Source: Tyto alba
Lineage: Eukaryota > Chordata > Aves > Strigiformes > Tytonidae
DNA length: 64,000 nucleotides
Assembly: GCF_018691265.1 (NCBI RefSeq)
Contig: NW_024881301.1
Location: 14,134,752 to 14,198,751, forward strand
Direction of reading: 5' to 3'
The notes under the pieces were generated by a model, which saw nothing but the letters and a program-made list of their open reading frames with translations, did not search any database and was not told the DNA's origin. The translations under genes and the position numbers were made by a program. Each line of letters starts with the position of its first letter. Position 1 is the first letter of the stretch. Below are positions 28,358 to 40,275 of the stretch, piece by piece.

Positions 28358-28748
28358 TTATCTGTACAACAAAATGAAAATATATTATGAAAATATAAAT
28401 TTGTAAAATCTTTTGAAATTACAGCAATTACTATAATGCAAAAGCCCATGAAAGAGTCAATCCTTCTTTGAAAACTGATCTGAATGTTGCAACTAGAACA
28501 TAGGATGACTGTGAAAATCCTGTGGAAAACCTGTAAGATGATGCAAACACAGAAAGGAACCAAACTGCCCTTTCAAGGCCACCATCAATTACAGGCATTC
28601 TTAGTTTGTAAACTCTTGAATTTACAACCTTCGTAAGTTTTTCCTTTTTTTAGCATGCATGTGTGTAGAAATAGTATCATACACAGATATTCCTTAAAAA
28701 TGATCTTTTAAAATATATCTCTACACAGCACACTTTACTAATGTTTCG

Positions 28749-28801
28749 ACACGTGCACACATGCAGTATGCATGCGAGTGCACATGCACACATACACACA
28801 G
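28749..28801. repeat. Imperfect CA/TG alternating tract
   Basis: About 50 bases alternate purine and pyrimidine almost throughout (ACACGTGCACACATGCAGT, ATGCATGCGAG, TGCACATGCACACATACACA). This is a degenerate CA/TG microsatellite and a candidate Z-DNA former. Confidence 0.8.
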
Positions 28802-29119
28802 AAACACCATTACCTACAGCAGTAAATTATTTTCTCGTCTATCCCTTGCTACAGCTCTGAAGCTAAGCTGTTTATTTTAAAAGAATTGAACCTCCTCTAT
28901 TTACTCTGGAAGCTCATTAGAAGGAGGAATTTTACACCGTAACTGTTAGAGGGAAAATTTCTTTAAAAAAGCAAACTGAAACAAAAAATAGGTTTGCCTT
29001 TTTAGGAAGACCATAAAATGTTCAACCCTCTGTCTAGTGCCTGAGTATTTCAGAAAGTAGAGACCAAACCTGTACTTCAGTAGTTTTATTCCTGTGGGAG
29101 AAGCTACCATAGAAGAGAG

Positions 29120-29225
29120 GCAGCCTTTGAGATAACGCTGCCTGAGCCCATTTAGGGCTTTGAACACAAACAGCCCGATTTAGAGCCACACCTGGGATGC
29201 GACTGGCAGCTGAGAGAGATGCAAG
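29120..29225. repeat. Ancient amniote LINE-like repeat fragment, neighbouring segment of the same family
   Basis: 'CCTGAGCCCATTTAGGGCTTTGAACACAAACAG' and 'GGATGCGACTGGCAGCTGAGAGAGATGCA' resemble the segment of the same old family that lies just before the part seen at 7.3-7.5 kb ('TTTAGGGCTTTGAA...ACTGGCAGCCAGTGCA'). Recognition is from memory only. Confidence 0.45.
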
Positions 29226-31404
29226 GCACAGGCACGGCACTAAGTGCTCTCAACCAGGGAGTTCTGCAGGGTAAAACTGGCATTTGCTCCCTTCATGTGG
29301 TCTCTTAGTCGTGCAATGGTGAACTACAGGTAATTCAGTCCTTCACGAGAGGACTATTAACTACTGCCAAAGAAGCCGACGAGAGGAGGGGGCTTGGAGC
29401 CCCATCAGCAAAAGGTAACAGACATTAACCATCACCATTTCTCAGCAGCTTGCTTTAATTTAAACTAATAATTTAAATAAATTATGCAAGCTTTTAACTA
29501 CCAACTGCTAGCACCACCTACAAATTTCAAGCCGAAGGTCAGTTCCACGGAGCTTGTGAAAATCAGTTTACACTTTTTTAATACTTAATTTTAGCAAGTC
29601 TTGTTTACAAGTGCTTTACAGTGTGATTACACAAATTGTAAATTCAAGCATAGTTTGAGTGGAATGGAATTATCTTGGAGAACAATAATCATCTAGAACA
29701 TATTAATTACATTGTAAAACTGAAACCCTTAGCCAATTCACAGCTATCCAGAATTGGAGAGTTCATAGTTAATATATCTAACACACTGACATTCTTGATG
29801 TTCCTTTTTTTGTCTGCTTGTTTATTTTTAAAGGAACAGCCACAAGGCCTGTTAAAATATGAACCTTTATAATCCTATTGCTCTTTCGAATTAATGATGC
29901 CATACAGGGTACAAAAGAACAATTATTTCTAGACATTTAGCAGACTTAAAGATTTTGAAATCAGCTCTTAATAAGATCATGGATTAACACGTGAACTTCC
30001 ATACCTGTTCAAAGATATACAAGGAGAAAGATACGCATTTCAGTCAATGCAAGCATTACCAGCAAGCTGAAATGAGAGATCTTTCTTGTGGCAGAATGGC
30101 TTGATTTTTTGTATATGCTTTTACTATGTACCTATTCACGTCAAAGTATTCTGCAGGGTTCCAATTTCAACATCATTTCAAACACTTTTGCCAACAATTG
30201 CTAGGATAATAAGTCAAGGGTGATTACCTATGTCCCGATTAATTCAGATCTATTTATAATATAATTTTGCAGAATTTTGTGCAATTACAGTGCACAACAG
30301 TAGAAGAAAATAATTTTGGAAGTATATGCAAATATTCTGCCTAATAAAAAAATATAATCTAAACATTAATGTTACAAGTATACAGAACAGATAGAACCAA
30401 AGAGGATTTCCTGGTGGTTTTTAATTAGGGCGTTTGTTAGTAAACACAATGACTAGCAGCATAACTAGGAATTCTGCTCTGTGCCTGCAAGGGCTGAAAG
30501 GTCAAGAGCATGAAGCTTCTTTCTTATAAGCAGGAAGAAAGAAGGTTAAAGAAGGTATCACAAAAGCATTATTTTTTTCCCTCCTTGCTTTCAAAAAAAT
30601 AAGGGATTGGAGAAAAGCTTGGTTAACTTCTAATCAACACCAAGAATTATTTTGTTCACTTAAAGAAGCAATTTTATTACAGCAAGTACCTCTACTGTTT
30701 TGCCTCTATACTAAAAATCAGTAAATCCCAAGAGCATCTCGAACATTCTCAATTTAAAGAATTCAAAACAATGGATGACCAAAGTATCAGAATAACTGCC
30801 AGCAAAATCATAAAGAACTTTTGTTTTTAAAAGCACACAGACCTTCCTGCAGAATATGTTTCTTTCACTGACTGCTTTCCCAACACAACACACTGTTTCC
30901 ACAAGCACTAATACAAAACTATCAACCTATCTCATACATCTCCACTTATTCTTAGGGCTCATTTAAACAAAGCCTTGATGAAGAAATCCAAGAAAGTCTC
31001 CAGAAGGAAATATTACATGAGTGCTTTCAACAGATTCAAGAGTCAAGCAAACAGATAATCAGATGAGAGTGCCTATTATACTGCATGGTTCAAAAGCTTA
31101 AAAACCTTCCTCATTAAGATTTAAATTTTAATCATTAAAATACCCTATATCCTTATCATAATAAGGTTCTTATATCTTTGTAACACCACATTTCAAAGCA
31201 GTGAATTCCCCAGACCAGGTCTGGGTTGAATAGGCTGAGTTTCCTTTCTGCTCGACTAAAATTCTAGAGGTGTTCCTTCCTGCCACTCCTCTCCCCTCCT
31301 CTGCTCTAATTAGCCCCTCAGGGTTATTTTACTCTTCTTAAAAAAATAATTTCTTGAAAAATACCTTTTAAAAATCATAAAAACCACAGAGCATTTGTCA
31401 TTAG

Positions 31405-31765
31405 AGGAGAGGCAGACGGACCTGGGCTTCTTTAAGGCTGAAGAAGAGAAAATTTTGAAGGAGCTTAGCACAGCCTGCCAATACCTGCAAGGTGGTCATC
31501 GAGAAGACAGGGCCAGGCTCTTCACTGAATTGCACAGTGTGAGAACAAGAGACAATGATCGTAAAGTGAAACGAGAAATTCAGATTGGATATAAGGAAAA
31601 GAAAAAAAAAAATCACCTGGAGGACAACTAAATCCTGGAACAGGCTGCCCAGAGATGTGGAACTGCTGTCCTTGGAGGTTTTCAAAACCCAACTAGATAA
31701 AAGCCTCTAACAACCTAGTCTGAACTGAGAGTTGACCAGAGGCCCCTTCCAACCTAATGGCTCCA
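31405..31765 (+). mobile_element. CR1 LINE fragment, 3' region
   Basis: Several landmarks of the CR1 3' end appear in the right order: an 'AGAAGAGAA' segment, 'GATTGGATATAAGGAA', 'TGGAACAGGCTGCCCAGAGA', 'CCTTGGAGGTTTTCAA' and 'CCCTTCCAACCTAATGG'. The element is 5'-truncated, as most CR1 copies are, and lacks the terminal ATTCTATG repeats. An internal A-run after 'GATATAAGG' and many substitutions show it is old. The 78-codon ORF at 31395-31631 is a remnant reading through it, with no intact reverse transcriptase. Confidence 0.88.
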
Positions 31766-34282
31766 CCTGGAAATTTTTAGGCAAGCATTTATATTTAAAT
31801 TTTAATGCTGCAGTTGCAATGGAAACAGCGGTTGGCCTAAAGTAATCATATTTCTGGCCATAAGCTAACTTAGGAGCAACAGCAAATACAGAAATGAGGC
31901 ACTTTCTTTTTATAGAAATACAATGATTAATCATCACATAGATATGATTTTAATAAAAGACTGTCCCTTGAAACCCAATACTTAGAGGCTGTCAGCATTT
32001 ATTAGATTTTATTTTTTCTTAAGATGGCATCTTTACAGGGGCATTAGTTCATGCACATACATGCAGTATTATTATCTCTGTTTACAGGATTGGTGGTTTG
32101 TCTGGCTAATAGAGAATAAGGAATTTTCCTAGCAAACTGCTTAAAAATTTATACACTTCCAAATATTGAGCTGAATTATAATACAGGAAAGCAACCAAAC
32201 ATGCCAAATAACTAAAAGTCACTAAAAATCTGTAAGAGCCAGAATCCAGTCCTGATGTAGTAACTTCTTTAGCGCCATCTGATTTAGCCGCCTGCTGTGC
32301 AGTACCAAATGTAAATGCATCCATCTTGTTTCCAAGCCTGTATCTTAACACGGAGAAGACAAACTTGAAAACAGTCAGCTTCAACCGAAGATGGGAAGGC
32401 ACCTTACCATATTTGAAGGACAGCAAATAGGAATAGATTAGACATAGTGAGGAACACATCTAGGAAGGTTCTGGTATATTCAGAACTCCTGAGTTATGTA
32501 GACATTTTATCAAAAAGATCAATATTGACCAGTTTGATAAGGTTTTCCTAATCTGAACAATTAAATACTTTAATTGACTCACAGAAGTGCTGCTGACAGA
32601 GCTGACTCTGAAATATTACATAGTCATACTGTAAAATCCAGGTCACTCACTCTCTTCTCAGTAATTACAAAATGCATGAGATGTTTCCACCAAAACAGCC
32701 AGTCTGCACCAGCATAACAAAAATATTACTTGTTAAAGACAGAAATTGTGCCACTGTATTATGACTTTGCCAGATGAAGGTTCAATTTATGGGACATATC
32801 CACAAGTGGTTCACAAAAAATACCTTGATTTCCACCCCTCCCCAAGAAGAGGAGGCTTCATTGCAAAGATATAACACTTTAGACAACTCTCTATTCAGGG
32901 AAACTTGTTATTTTGCTGTCCTTGATGCCAATTATTGTAGCATAAAAGGCTACATCTCTCCCATTTTTTTTCCTAAAATATTATGTAAATATGTTTACTT
33001 CCAGTAATATGGCATAGCTTATTTCAGTTGTATTAGATGAATGTCGTAATACAATTTATGTTCTAGGCACCCCTTGGGAGTCCAACAAAACTTGTCTTGA
33101 AAACTTTTTAATGAACATGTAAAGGCGAACCCTTAAAATAAACAGATCTTAGTTTAAGACAACTGAGGCCTGTAGCACAGCAGTTATGAAAAAGCTATCT
33201 AGTCATATTTGTACTTAAACCTGTTCTGTCTTGACACATCTTTCCAAGTGTACTTGAAATATTAGTTACCAGTTCTCATGGTTTCATCAAAAGACTCATG
33301 CAATTTAGCCTGTGCCTTACAATCCCAATTTCTCAGTTGTGCAACAGAGTTAAAAGATTTTTGTTTGTTCCTTTAAAAGTAGGGGTATTTTAGCCTTTAA
33401 AGTTCAAGTAAATAAAAAATAAAAATCAAACCCCAGGAATTCTAGAAGTCTTGGGGCTTTAGGGATGAAATGAAAGAATTCAAATTTATTAATTTCTGAG
33501 GAAGGATTTTCTAAAGCCTGACCCAATTTCAAATGCTTGGATTTTATACTACTGATTTGCTTCATTTCAGATTTATCATTCACATAATAATCATTATATA
33601 ACTTCTACTTTTTAATAGCTGCAGATTTTCCAGGGATTCTTAACATATATCTACATACGTTTTACACCAATATTAAAAGTGCTATGGATAAAAATGAAAA
33701 AAAAAGGAAAAAACCCAAACTCACACTATCCCACTATCAACGTTCTTGCTCCTACAAACATTATTTTTAAACACCAGTCAAATCCTACCCAAGGAGGGCA
33801 GTATTACTAGCAATTATGACTATAATGCTTTCCCAGTATCTAACTAACCAAGGGCAAAACACACTACATTACAAAAACCAAGCTTACTGCACCCTGTCTT
33901 CTAATCACATGCAATAATTTCACAGGCTTCCAAGCAATTTACTTAATGTAGCATACAGAATAAAAGCAGAATACAAAAATACAAAGAAAAAAGGGAAAAA
34001 AAATAAATGAACCATTCTTCAAAAATCATTAAGCATTCAAGAAACAGTTTTTACATTAAGCCTCTCCTGAACTTAATCTTAGCTAGTTTTTCATTCTGTC
34101 ATTTCCTCAGACATAGACCAGGCAGCCCTTTATTGTATTCAAAGGGTTTAAAGAATCTGGAAATATCAAGAGGATAGAATATTTATAGCACAGGTGGTAG
34201 ATCTATTGTGTTAAGTTAACCCAAAGGCATGAAAGCCACCACCTAGAAAGCAAAAGATAAGGATTCACATGCCTTCACAGGT

Positions 34283-34332
34283 GTTTGTTTTGTTTTTTTT
34301 TTTTTTTTTTGTTTGTTTTGGTTTGGTTTTTT
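34283..34332. repeat. T-rich simple repeat with T18 core
   Basis: GTTT and GTTTT units flank an uninterrupted run of 18 T (34293-34310). Confidence 0.85.
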
Positions 34333-34510
34333 ACTATGAGCATTAATATTCTTTCTTGGTAGGGAGAGCAAGAACAAAGAGGAGCAGCACAGCAATAAAC
34401 AAACAAATTGACAGGAATAAACAGGCAAATAATCTACTTTTCTAAGAAACCATCTAGTGAGTGAAAGGCAATGGCATAACTCAGATAGACTTCTTTTCTG
34501 CTTCCATGTA

Positions 34511-34571
34511 GAAGGGAGAATGAGACAAGACTTCTAGAAGTCCCTCCTATCTACATGTTTATGATTCTGTG
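34511..34571 (+). mobile_element. Possible short CR1 3' tail
   Basis: 'CTTCTAGAAGTCCCTCCTATCTACATG' followed by 'TTATGATTCTGTG' parallels the last 60 bases of CR1 ('...AGAGGTCCCTTCCAACCTA...ATGATTCTGTG'). The piece is too short and diverged to be certain. Confidence 0.5.
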
Positions 34572-35920
34572 CTTAATACAGCTTCAGGCTGTATACAGCT
34601 ATAATCACCAAAGACTCTCACACTGAGTATACAAGATGTCATGAGACCTAAGAAATAGAATGTTTCTATTGTTCTGATAAGACAGCAATATCCTAAAAAA
34701 TATTTTCCCTGTTCTTCCTAAAAGGGAGATGCAATGTATTTACAGCATGGCATTATTCTCACAGAAGTTTATCTATCTTGCAGAATTTCATGTAAGACCT
34801 GCAGTCCTGTGAGATTTCCCACTTACACATTCTGCTGCTAACGGAAGAAAACCAAGCTTCAACCAGTCATCCATGGTATGACAATTTTTGACTTATCGTA
34901 GGATATGACATTAGTTCTGGGCACGTCTGTTAGGTTGGCACACATAAGTACTTCTATTGCAAAGTGACTTATGTCTAATCTTCCTTTGAAAAGTACATTT
35001 ACATAATCATATGAATTTTGTATAAAGATATTGCTTTCCAACTTATGTTCACAGGGTAGCCCACCAATATTATGTAACAGTGAAATAATACTATTTCATA
35101 ATGAAATTCCGAGTCAACTCGTCACATTTTTTTTTGCTGATGTTGGAGAACTGCTGCAACAATCAGTCACAGAAAGTCATTAAAAGAGAAAAAAATAAGG
35201 CAAAAAAGCATTTGCTAGAAAAATAAAAATTAGTTGTTTTCTGCCTTCCTGATACTTTTGAGTCCAAGTACTTTGAATATCCTCTCCCAAAACTGCAGTA
35301 AGTTTGATTCATCAATCATATCCTACATCAGAGTACTATATAGCACTCTACACCCAGTTTTGCTACTAAAGAGTACTTTTCAGCAGCAAGCAGAGTATCT
35401 GTTCTGCACTGACTTTGAGTGTACAAAGTCTATGGACACACCATGCACACCACAAAAATTTTCAGCAAGCTACTGCTCATGCCAGAAAACTATTAGTTTA
35501 CAGCAGGATCGCCCACGGATTCAGGAATAGCTCAGGCAGGCTGAAACAAAGAGCCAGGTACTCCCTGTGGTTAGAAGTATTAAATTTTGTATTTTCTGTT
35601 TGGAAACTGTGGCTGTCATAATCTTTCAGCAAGACATACTCAGAGACCAAACTCCTGCACAAACACTGAAATTCTTACATTGCAAGGCAATCATTGAGCC
35701 AAGAGTTAGTTACGTTTCCAACTGAGGTTAACAGGCCTTTATCCAGTCAAAGTGGTCCTTTGTGCTGGGTTTGAGTTGTGGGGTTTTTGGTAGCAGGGGA
35801 GGGGGCTACAGTGATGGCCCCTGTGAGAAGCTTCTTGAAAGCTCCCCCAGCTCCAAGTCAGCTCCACCTCCGGCGAAGGCCAAACCAATCAGTGATGGTG
35901 GCTGCGCCTCTGTGATAACA

Positions 35921-35928
35921 TATTTAAG
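35921..35928 (+). promoter_or_regulatory. TATA-like box of the solo LTR
   Basis: TATTTAAG lies 32 bases after a CCAAT motif (35885-35889) and 160 bases from the LTR start. This spacing fits a retroviral U3 promoter. Whether it is active is not visible in the sequence. Confidence 0.5.
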
Positions 35929-36591
35929 AACGGGAACCTGAGAGGGGATTGGGACTTGTGAGGAAGAGTTATGAGAAGGACACCCATGTGAACACCCAGG
36001 TCAGTGGAAGGAAGAAGGAAGTGGGGGATGTGCGCCGGAGCAGAGACCCACCCTGTGTCCCATGGTGAGATGGCAGGGCCACCCCCCTGCCACCCATGAA
36101 GATCTGTGGTGAAGCAGAGGCCTACCTGAAGCCTGCAGAGGAGCCCACACCCGAGCAGGCCTCTGCACTTAAAGGAAGCCAGGACTCTGAAGGGAGAAGT
36201 GGTCCCCGCTGTTGCAGTTCTGCGCTGGGAGGACTGCAACATGCAAGGGTGAATGACTGACGCTGGCGCAGCTTGGGAATGGCTGCATCCCGTGGGAAGG
36301 ACTCACGCCAGAGAAAGTTCATGGAGGACTGTCTCCCGTGAGAGGGGAGGCATGTGGAACAGAGAAAAGAATTGCAAGGAGTGCCCCTCCCTGAGAAGGA
36401 AAGGGCAGCAGGACTGACTGTAACCCCTCTCCCCTGCCCCCCCCGCTGCTTGGAGGGGGGAAGGTAGAGAGACTGGGAGCAAAGCTGAGCCCAGGAAGAA
36501 GGGAGGGGTAAGAGGAAGGTGTTTTTGCGATGTGGCAATGCTTCTCACTGTTCCATTCTGTCTGTTAAGTGTTGTTGTTGTCAGTGCTTGA

Positions 36592-36597
36592 ATTAAA
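36592..36597 (+). terminator. Poly(A) signal of the solo LTR (ATTAAA)
   Basis: ATTAAA is followed by a T-rich stretch (GTTCTTTTTTG, from about 36602). This is the usual arrangement at an LTR R/U5 boundary. It is on the plus strand, so it would not truncate SPIRE1 transcripts. Confidence 0.55.
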
Positions 36598-36791
36598 CAA
36601 TGTTCTTTTTTGAATTCCCCTAATGAGTCTGTCTTTTGCCCATAACCATAACAGGCAAGTCTTCTCTCCCTGTCCTTAATCTCGATTCCCGAGCCTTTTG
36701 CTTCATTTTCTCATTCCCAGTGCCAGGGAAGAAGAGGTGAATGAACGACTGGATGGTGCTCAGTTGCCCTCTGGGCTCAAACCACGACATC

Positions 36792-36848
36792 CTATAATAA
36801 TATTATATAATAATTATATAATATAATAATAAGTAATATTAGATATTA
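36792..36848. repeat. AT-only low-complexity tract beside the LTR
   Basis: An irregular mix of TA, TAA and ATT units starts two bases after the LTR ends. It contains several short palindromes such as ATAATTAT. Confidence 0.85.
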
Positions 36849-36890
36849 CTTTATAGATTGCAACATCACAGATACATAGATTTTCATTAA

Positions 36891-36917
36891 AATATATATA
36901 TGCATATATATATATAT
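36891..36917. repeat. (AT)n microsatellite
   Basis: About thirteen AT units, interrupted once by a GC step (ATATGCATAT). The sequence is self-complementary. Confidence 0.9.
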
Positions 36918-38799
36918 TTGAAACTTTTCTAAGTATATCCTTTCTGGAAAGACTGCATGCTCAAACCCAAAGCATTGTATTTACTGCTCCCTTAAGTCTT
37001 GAAAGCAGCCCAAATACATCAGTCAGCTCAAGACAGAAGAATCTCAACTACAACTCATTGGTTGGAGAATTTCTGCCCACTCCACGCCAATTAGGAAATG
37101 ACTCAGTCATGCTGAATAGAGTGGTCCTCTTGCAACACAGCTACCGAAAAATAGCTGTACATCAATCCATACTCCAACCACTCTCCCCAGTTCACAGCCT
37201 CAGCCAGTGTGCAGTCAATCTGTAGATACTTTAGTCCAAAAATAAAAATTTTTTTTTTCATGTAATATACAAATATTTTCAGTTCTTGTTTTTAATTAAA
37301 TTTCTATATTTGTAAAATAGCAGCACCTAATTAGAGGAACCAGAATGACAGAAAGATGTGACAGAGGTGACATCAGATGATGATGGGACGCTCACCTTGT
37401 AGGATTTGTTAAATATAACCAGCTGACTAAATAAGCGATTCTTCATTTAATGCATATGATTCTTGTATTGATAGAGCAGCCACATGGTTCACATAACAAC
37501 TGTCGTCATCTCCTCTGAGTTCTTCTGAAATTTTGTCTTTGTAATTTAGAAAAGGAAGATTTTTTAAGTTTTCCATTCCTTTGCCAGTTTGCAATAACAG
37601 CATAAGCAGAGGTATCTAATAAATATTTCTAAGTTAAGAGCTCCACAGATATGTGAAGTATGTTGTCATCATCCCTCTTTGGAGAGCAATGAAAATGGGC
37701 AAAGGATGATCTTCTGTGTTCTGTAGAGCTCAAAATTAACTTTGGTATGAAAGTAGGGCTAGTTTTGACTAACACATTAATACTACAGAAGTTGCAAAAC
37801 TGGTGTTCCTTGAAAACAGCTCCCAGTTTAGATGTTGCAAAAGGAGAAAGGACAAAGTATTGACTTTGTTATGTATCCTTAGAAAGGGCAGGCTTTTACT
37901 GTTCCTGTTTACAGTAACTGAAGTTCCCCCTCTTCAGAGAGAGAGGACACAAAAAATGCATTAGTTTGCTTTAAAACTGTTTTTGAAATACTGTGTGATG
38001 ACATTAACGCTGCTAATAAAAGTCAGTGGGGGGCACTTACAATATTAGATCTCTTTTAGTATTTATTGTGTTATTTTTTGTTGGCCTGAGACTTTAAGCC
38101 TGCTCTTTTCTGACTCAAAGTAAGTAGACATCATAATTTCTCTTCTCAGAAGTTCAGTGAGAACACTGCTTTCCAAATATAACTTGCTATGAAACAATTG
38201 AGATGTTTGTTTTTCCACATAGGAATTTCTCTCAATCACAAACAAGTCCCTGACCTTCAAGCGAACAGGCACAAAGATCCCAGTAATAATCTAAAATTAT
38301 ATTGTGACTTGTTCACAATGGCCATATAAAACAGACATCAAGGGTGGGAAGGTGGAAAAATGGATAGGCCACAGCGACCCCACTGGCTGCTGGTGGCTCT
38401 TCTACGGATGTTGCCCCTGTCATCATGGCATCTCCACTGGCAGGGGAGAGGATGCAGATGTAAAATACTGCAACAAACCTGCAATGAATTTCTCAGACAC
38501 GGGGGCATGCTGGCTCCTGTCGGCAGTTAAGGCATGGTAATGCAGTGTGACAAACACAGGACAACTCCCCTGTATTGACTTTGATATCCCACTATGATAT
38601 TCTCAAGACAGATGAAGCATTAAAACTGTGACTTTTCCAGATCATTCATAACTGTACCTTAAAATCCTTTGTATTCTGTGTTCTACAAACCTGTACTCAC
38701 ATGCATGTGTTGGCTGACACTGCTGCAGGGAGAGAAAAGAAGAGCGTGTATCCCCACCTACAGTGTTCAGCATCCACGTGCACGTGTGTCTGTTTTTTT

Positions 38800-39370
38800 A
38801 TGCTGTGTTCAGAGAAAGGAAACATGCTTCCCTGTGTTTGAGTGAGCAAAGAAAGCCGCGTGAGGAAGCAGCAAGGGAAGGCGAGTCAGGAGCTGAGGGT
38901 GACCACAACAGAGGCAGGGGCAGTGCCCTCAATGACCAGGGACGCGGTCCCAGGTATCCAAACAGGAAAAGCAGAGCAGGTCTGGTGACAGAAACCAGGG
39001 TCAGCCACAGTCCATGATCACCGAAGAAGTCCCAACAGTGACAAGGCAGGTCTGAGGCTTGGCCAGGAAGGTAGGCCAGAAGGTCAGGTCCAGCAAGGGA
39101 CATGGCTGGGCACAGGAAGAGCTGCAGCATAGCTCAAGAGACAAAATGCAAAGGCTCAGCTTAAATGTTGCTCCTGAGAAAAAAGGAGGAATGCCTGCAA
39201 CGAGCCTTTTCAGGGCTCTTCACAGCTCTGACATGATGTTTTCATAGCTGCCTGATCCAAGGCTACATCTGTACCACAGCAGAGCTGGCCTTGGGCACAG
39301 GCAGCCCACACCTACCAGGGGGGTGTCCAGAGGGCCCTGGCACTTGGCACCATGCTTCAGTGTCAGGAAA
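38800..39370. other. GC-richer purine-heavy island of unknown nature
   Basis: About 570 bases stand out from AT-rich surroundings, with many CAGG, AGGTC and GGGACA words (for example 'CCAGGAAGGTAGGCCAGAAGGTCAGGTCCAGCAAGGG'). Overlapping ORFs on both strands (up to 110 codons on the minus strand) show no known domain. It could be a piece of an unrecognised LTR or a degenerate short-unit repeat. I cannot name it. Confidence 0.4.
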
Positions 39371-40074
39371 TGCCAAAACACTAGCAGGAGAAGTGTGTAT
39401 TCTTCTATTAAACAGTATGGGGCAACTATTAGAAAATAAAGTGTTACTGAAAAATCAGATGTCTGAAGTCAAAATCAAGAACAATCCAGTGTTCCGACAT
39501 AAGATACTGAAATATAGATGAACTTTGAAAATTAGCTTGTGAGAGAGCTGCATTAAACTCTCTATTTGAGTTTTCCTGACCTATGAGACAAAATAGGGCC
39601 TCACGTTCTTCAGGAAGATAAAAACTTCATCCTCCTGAAAGAAGATTTGGCAATTTGCTCACTACACTTGTTTCATAACTGATCATGAGACCTACTAACA
39701 AACCCATCTTGTTCATTTTTTAATTAAATTAAGTCTATTATATTTGGGAATCTCCTGGAAAATACTTGTAATAAAGTCATTGATGGTTTTGTGTGAGAGA
39801 ACAATAGCCTTTTTAAGCCAATACTGTTTATGAAACTAATACCAGTTAGATCCATCAACAGTATCACATAAGCAAGACCTTCCTTTAAAAGAAAGGATAC
39901 CAACAACTGTTGCAGGAATTACTGAAAACAAACATGAAAACATACAGCACAGGCACAGGTGCTGTAGCAACAGTATCTTCATCCCATTCATATTTGATCC
40001 CTCATATGGGCCTCTGACTCTCTTTAAAGAAACTAGACTGTTTTAGCCAATCTCATGGTTCATTCCTTCCAGGC

Positions 40075-40275
40075 ATCTGACCATCCTACACTCCCAGTGA
40101 CACTTGGTGAGTCAGCTGGCAGTCTGTGCAGCCAGGGCAGCACTGCTGCCTCCTCCCTGAAACCTCCCGGCACCGTCTCTGACACCTCATCTCCGTAGGC
40201 GAGGTCAGCGTGGGCGTCCCAAGCTATTAAAATATTTCAGGACTCCCGCGCATTAGACTCCCTCTCTCCTCTCTC
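40075..40275. other. Short GC-rich pocket with several CpG
   Basis: About 200 bases with CCCGG, CACCGTC, CTCCGTAGGCGAG, GTCAGCGTGGGCGTCCC and CTCCCGCGCATT words lie in a region that is otherwise CpG-poor. There is no recognised exon, and it is shorter than a typical promoter island. It may be a regulatory element or a conserved noncoding element. Confidence 0.35.

Larger units (their letters stand above)
35761..36789 (+). mobile_element. Solo LTR of an avian endogenous retrovirus (ERVL-like), 1,029 bp
   Basis: The element starts TGTGCTGGGTTTGAG and ends GGCTCAAACCACGACA, with the TG...CA termini of retroviral LTRs. Flanking five-base words are TCCTT on the left and TCCTA on the right, a target-site duplication with one mismatch. 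Inside, in order, are a CCAAT motif (35885), a TATA-like TATTTAAG (35921), a GC-rich purine-heavy body, the poly(A) signal ATTAAA (36592) and a T-rich region before the 3' terminus. The 3' third closely resembles, from memory, LTRs widespread in songbird genomes. There is no internal retroviral sequence, primer-binding site or second LTR, so this is a solo LTR left by recombination. It lies opposite to SPIRE1 transcription. The ORFs of 117-138 codons inside it, read on the minus strand, are not retroviral genes. Confidence 0.88.

Noticed and set aside
31395..31685. 78- and 94-codon ORFs on both strands
   Set aside because: They run through the CR1 3' untranslated region and are not part of CR1 reverse transcriptase.
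36122..36548. 138- and 81-codon minus-strand ORFs
   Set aside because: They lie inside the GC-rich body of the solo LTR, antisense to it, and match no retroviral protein.
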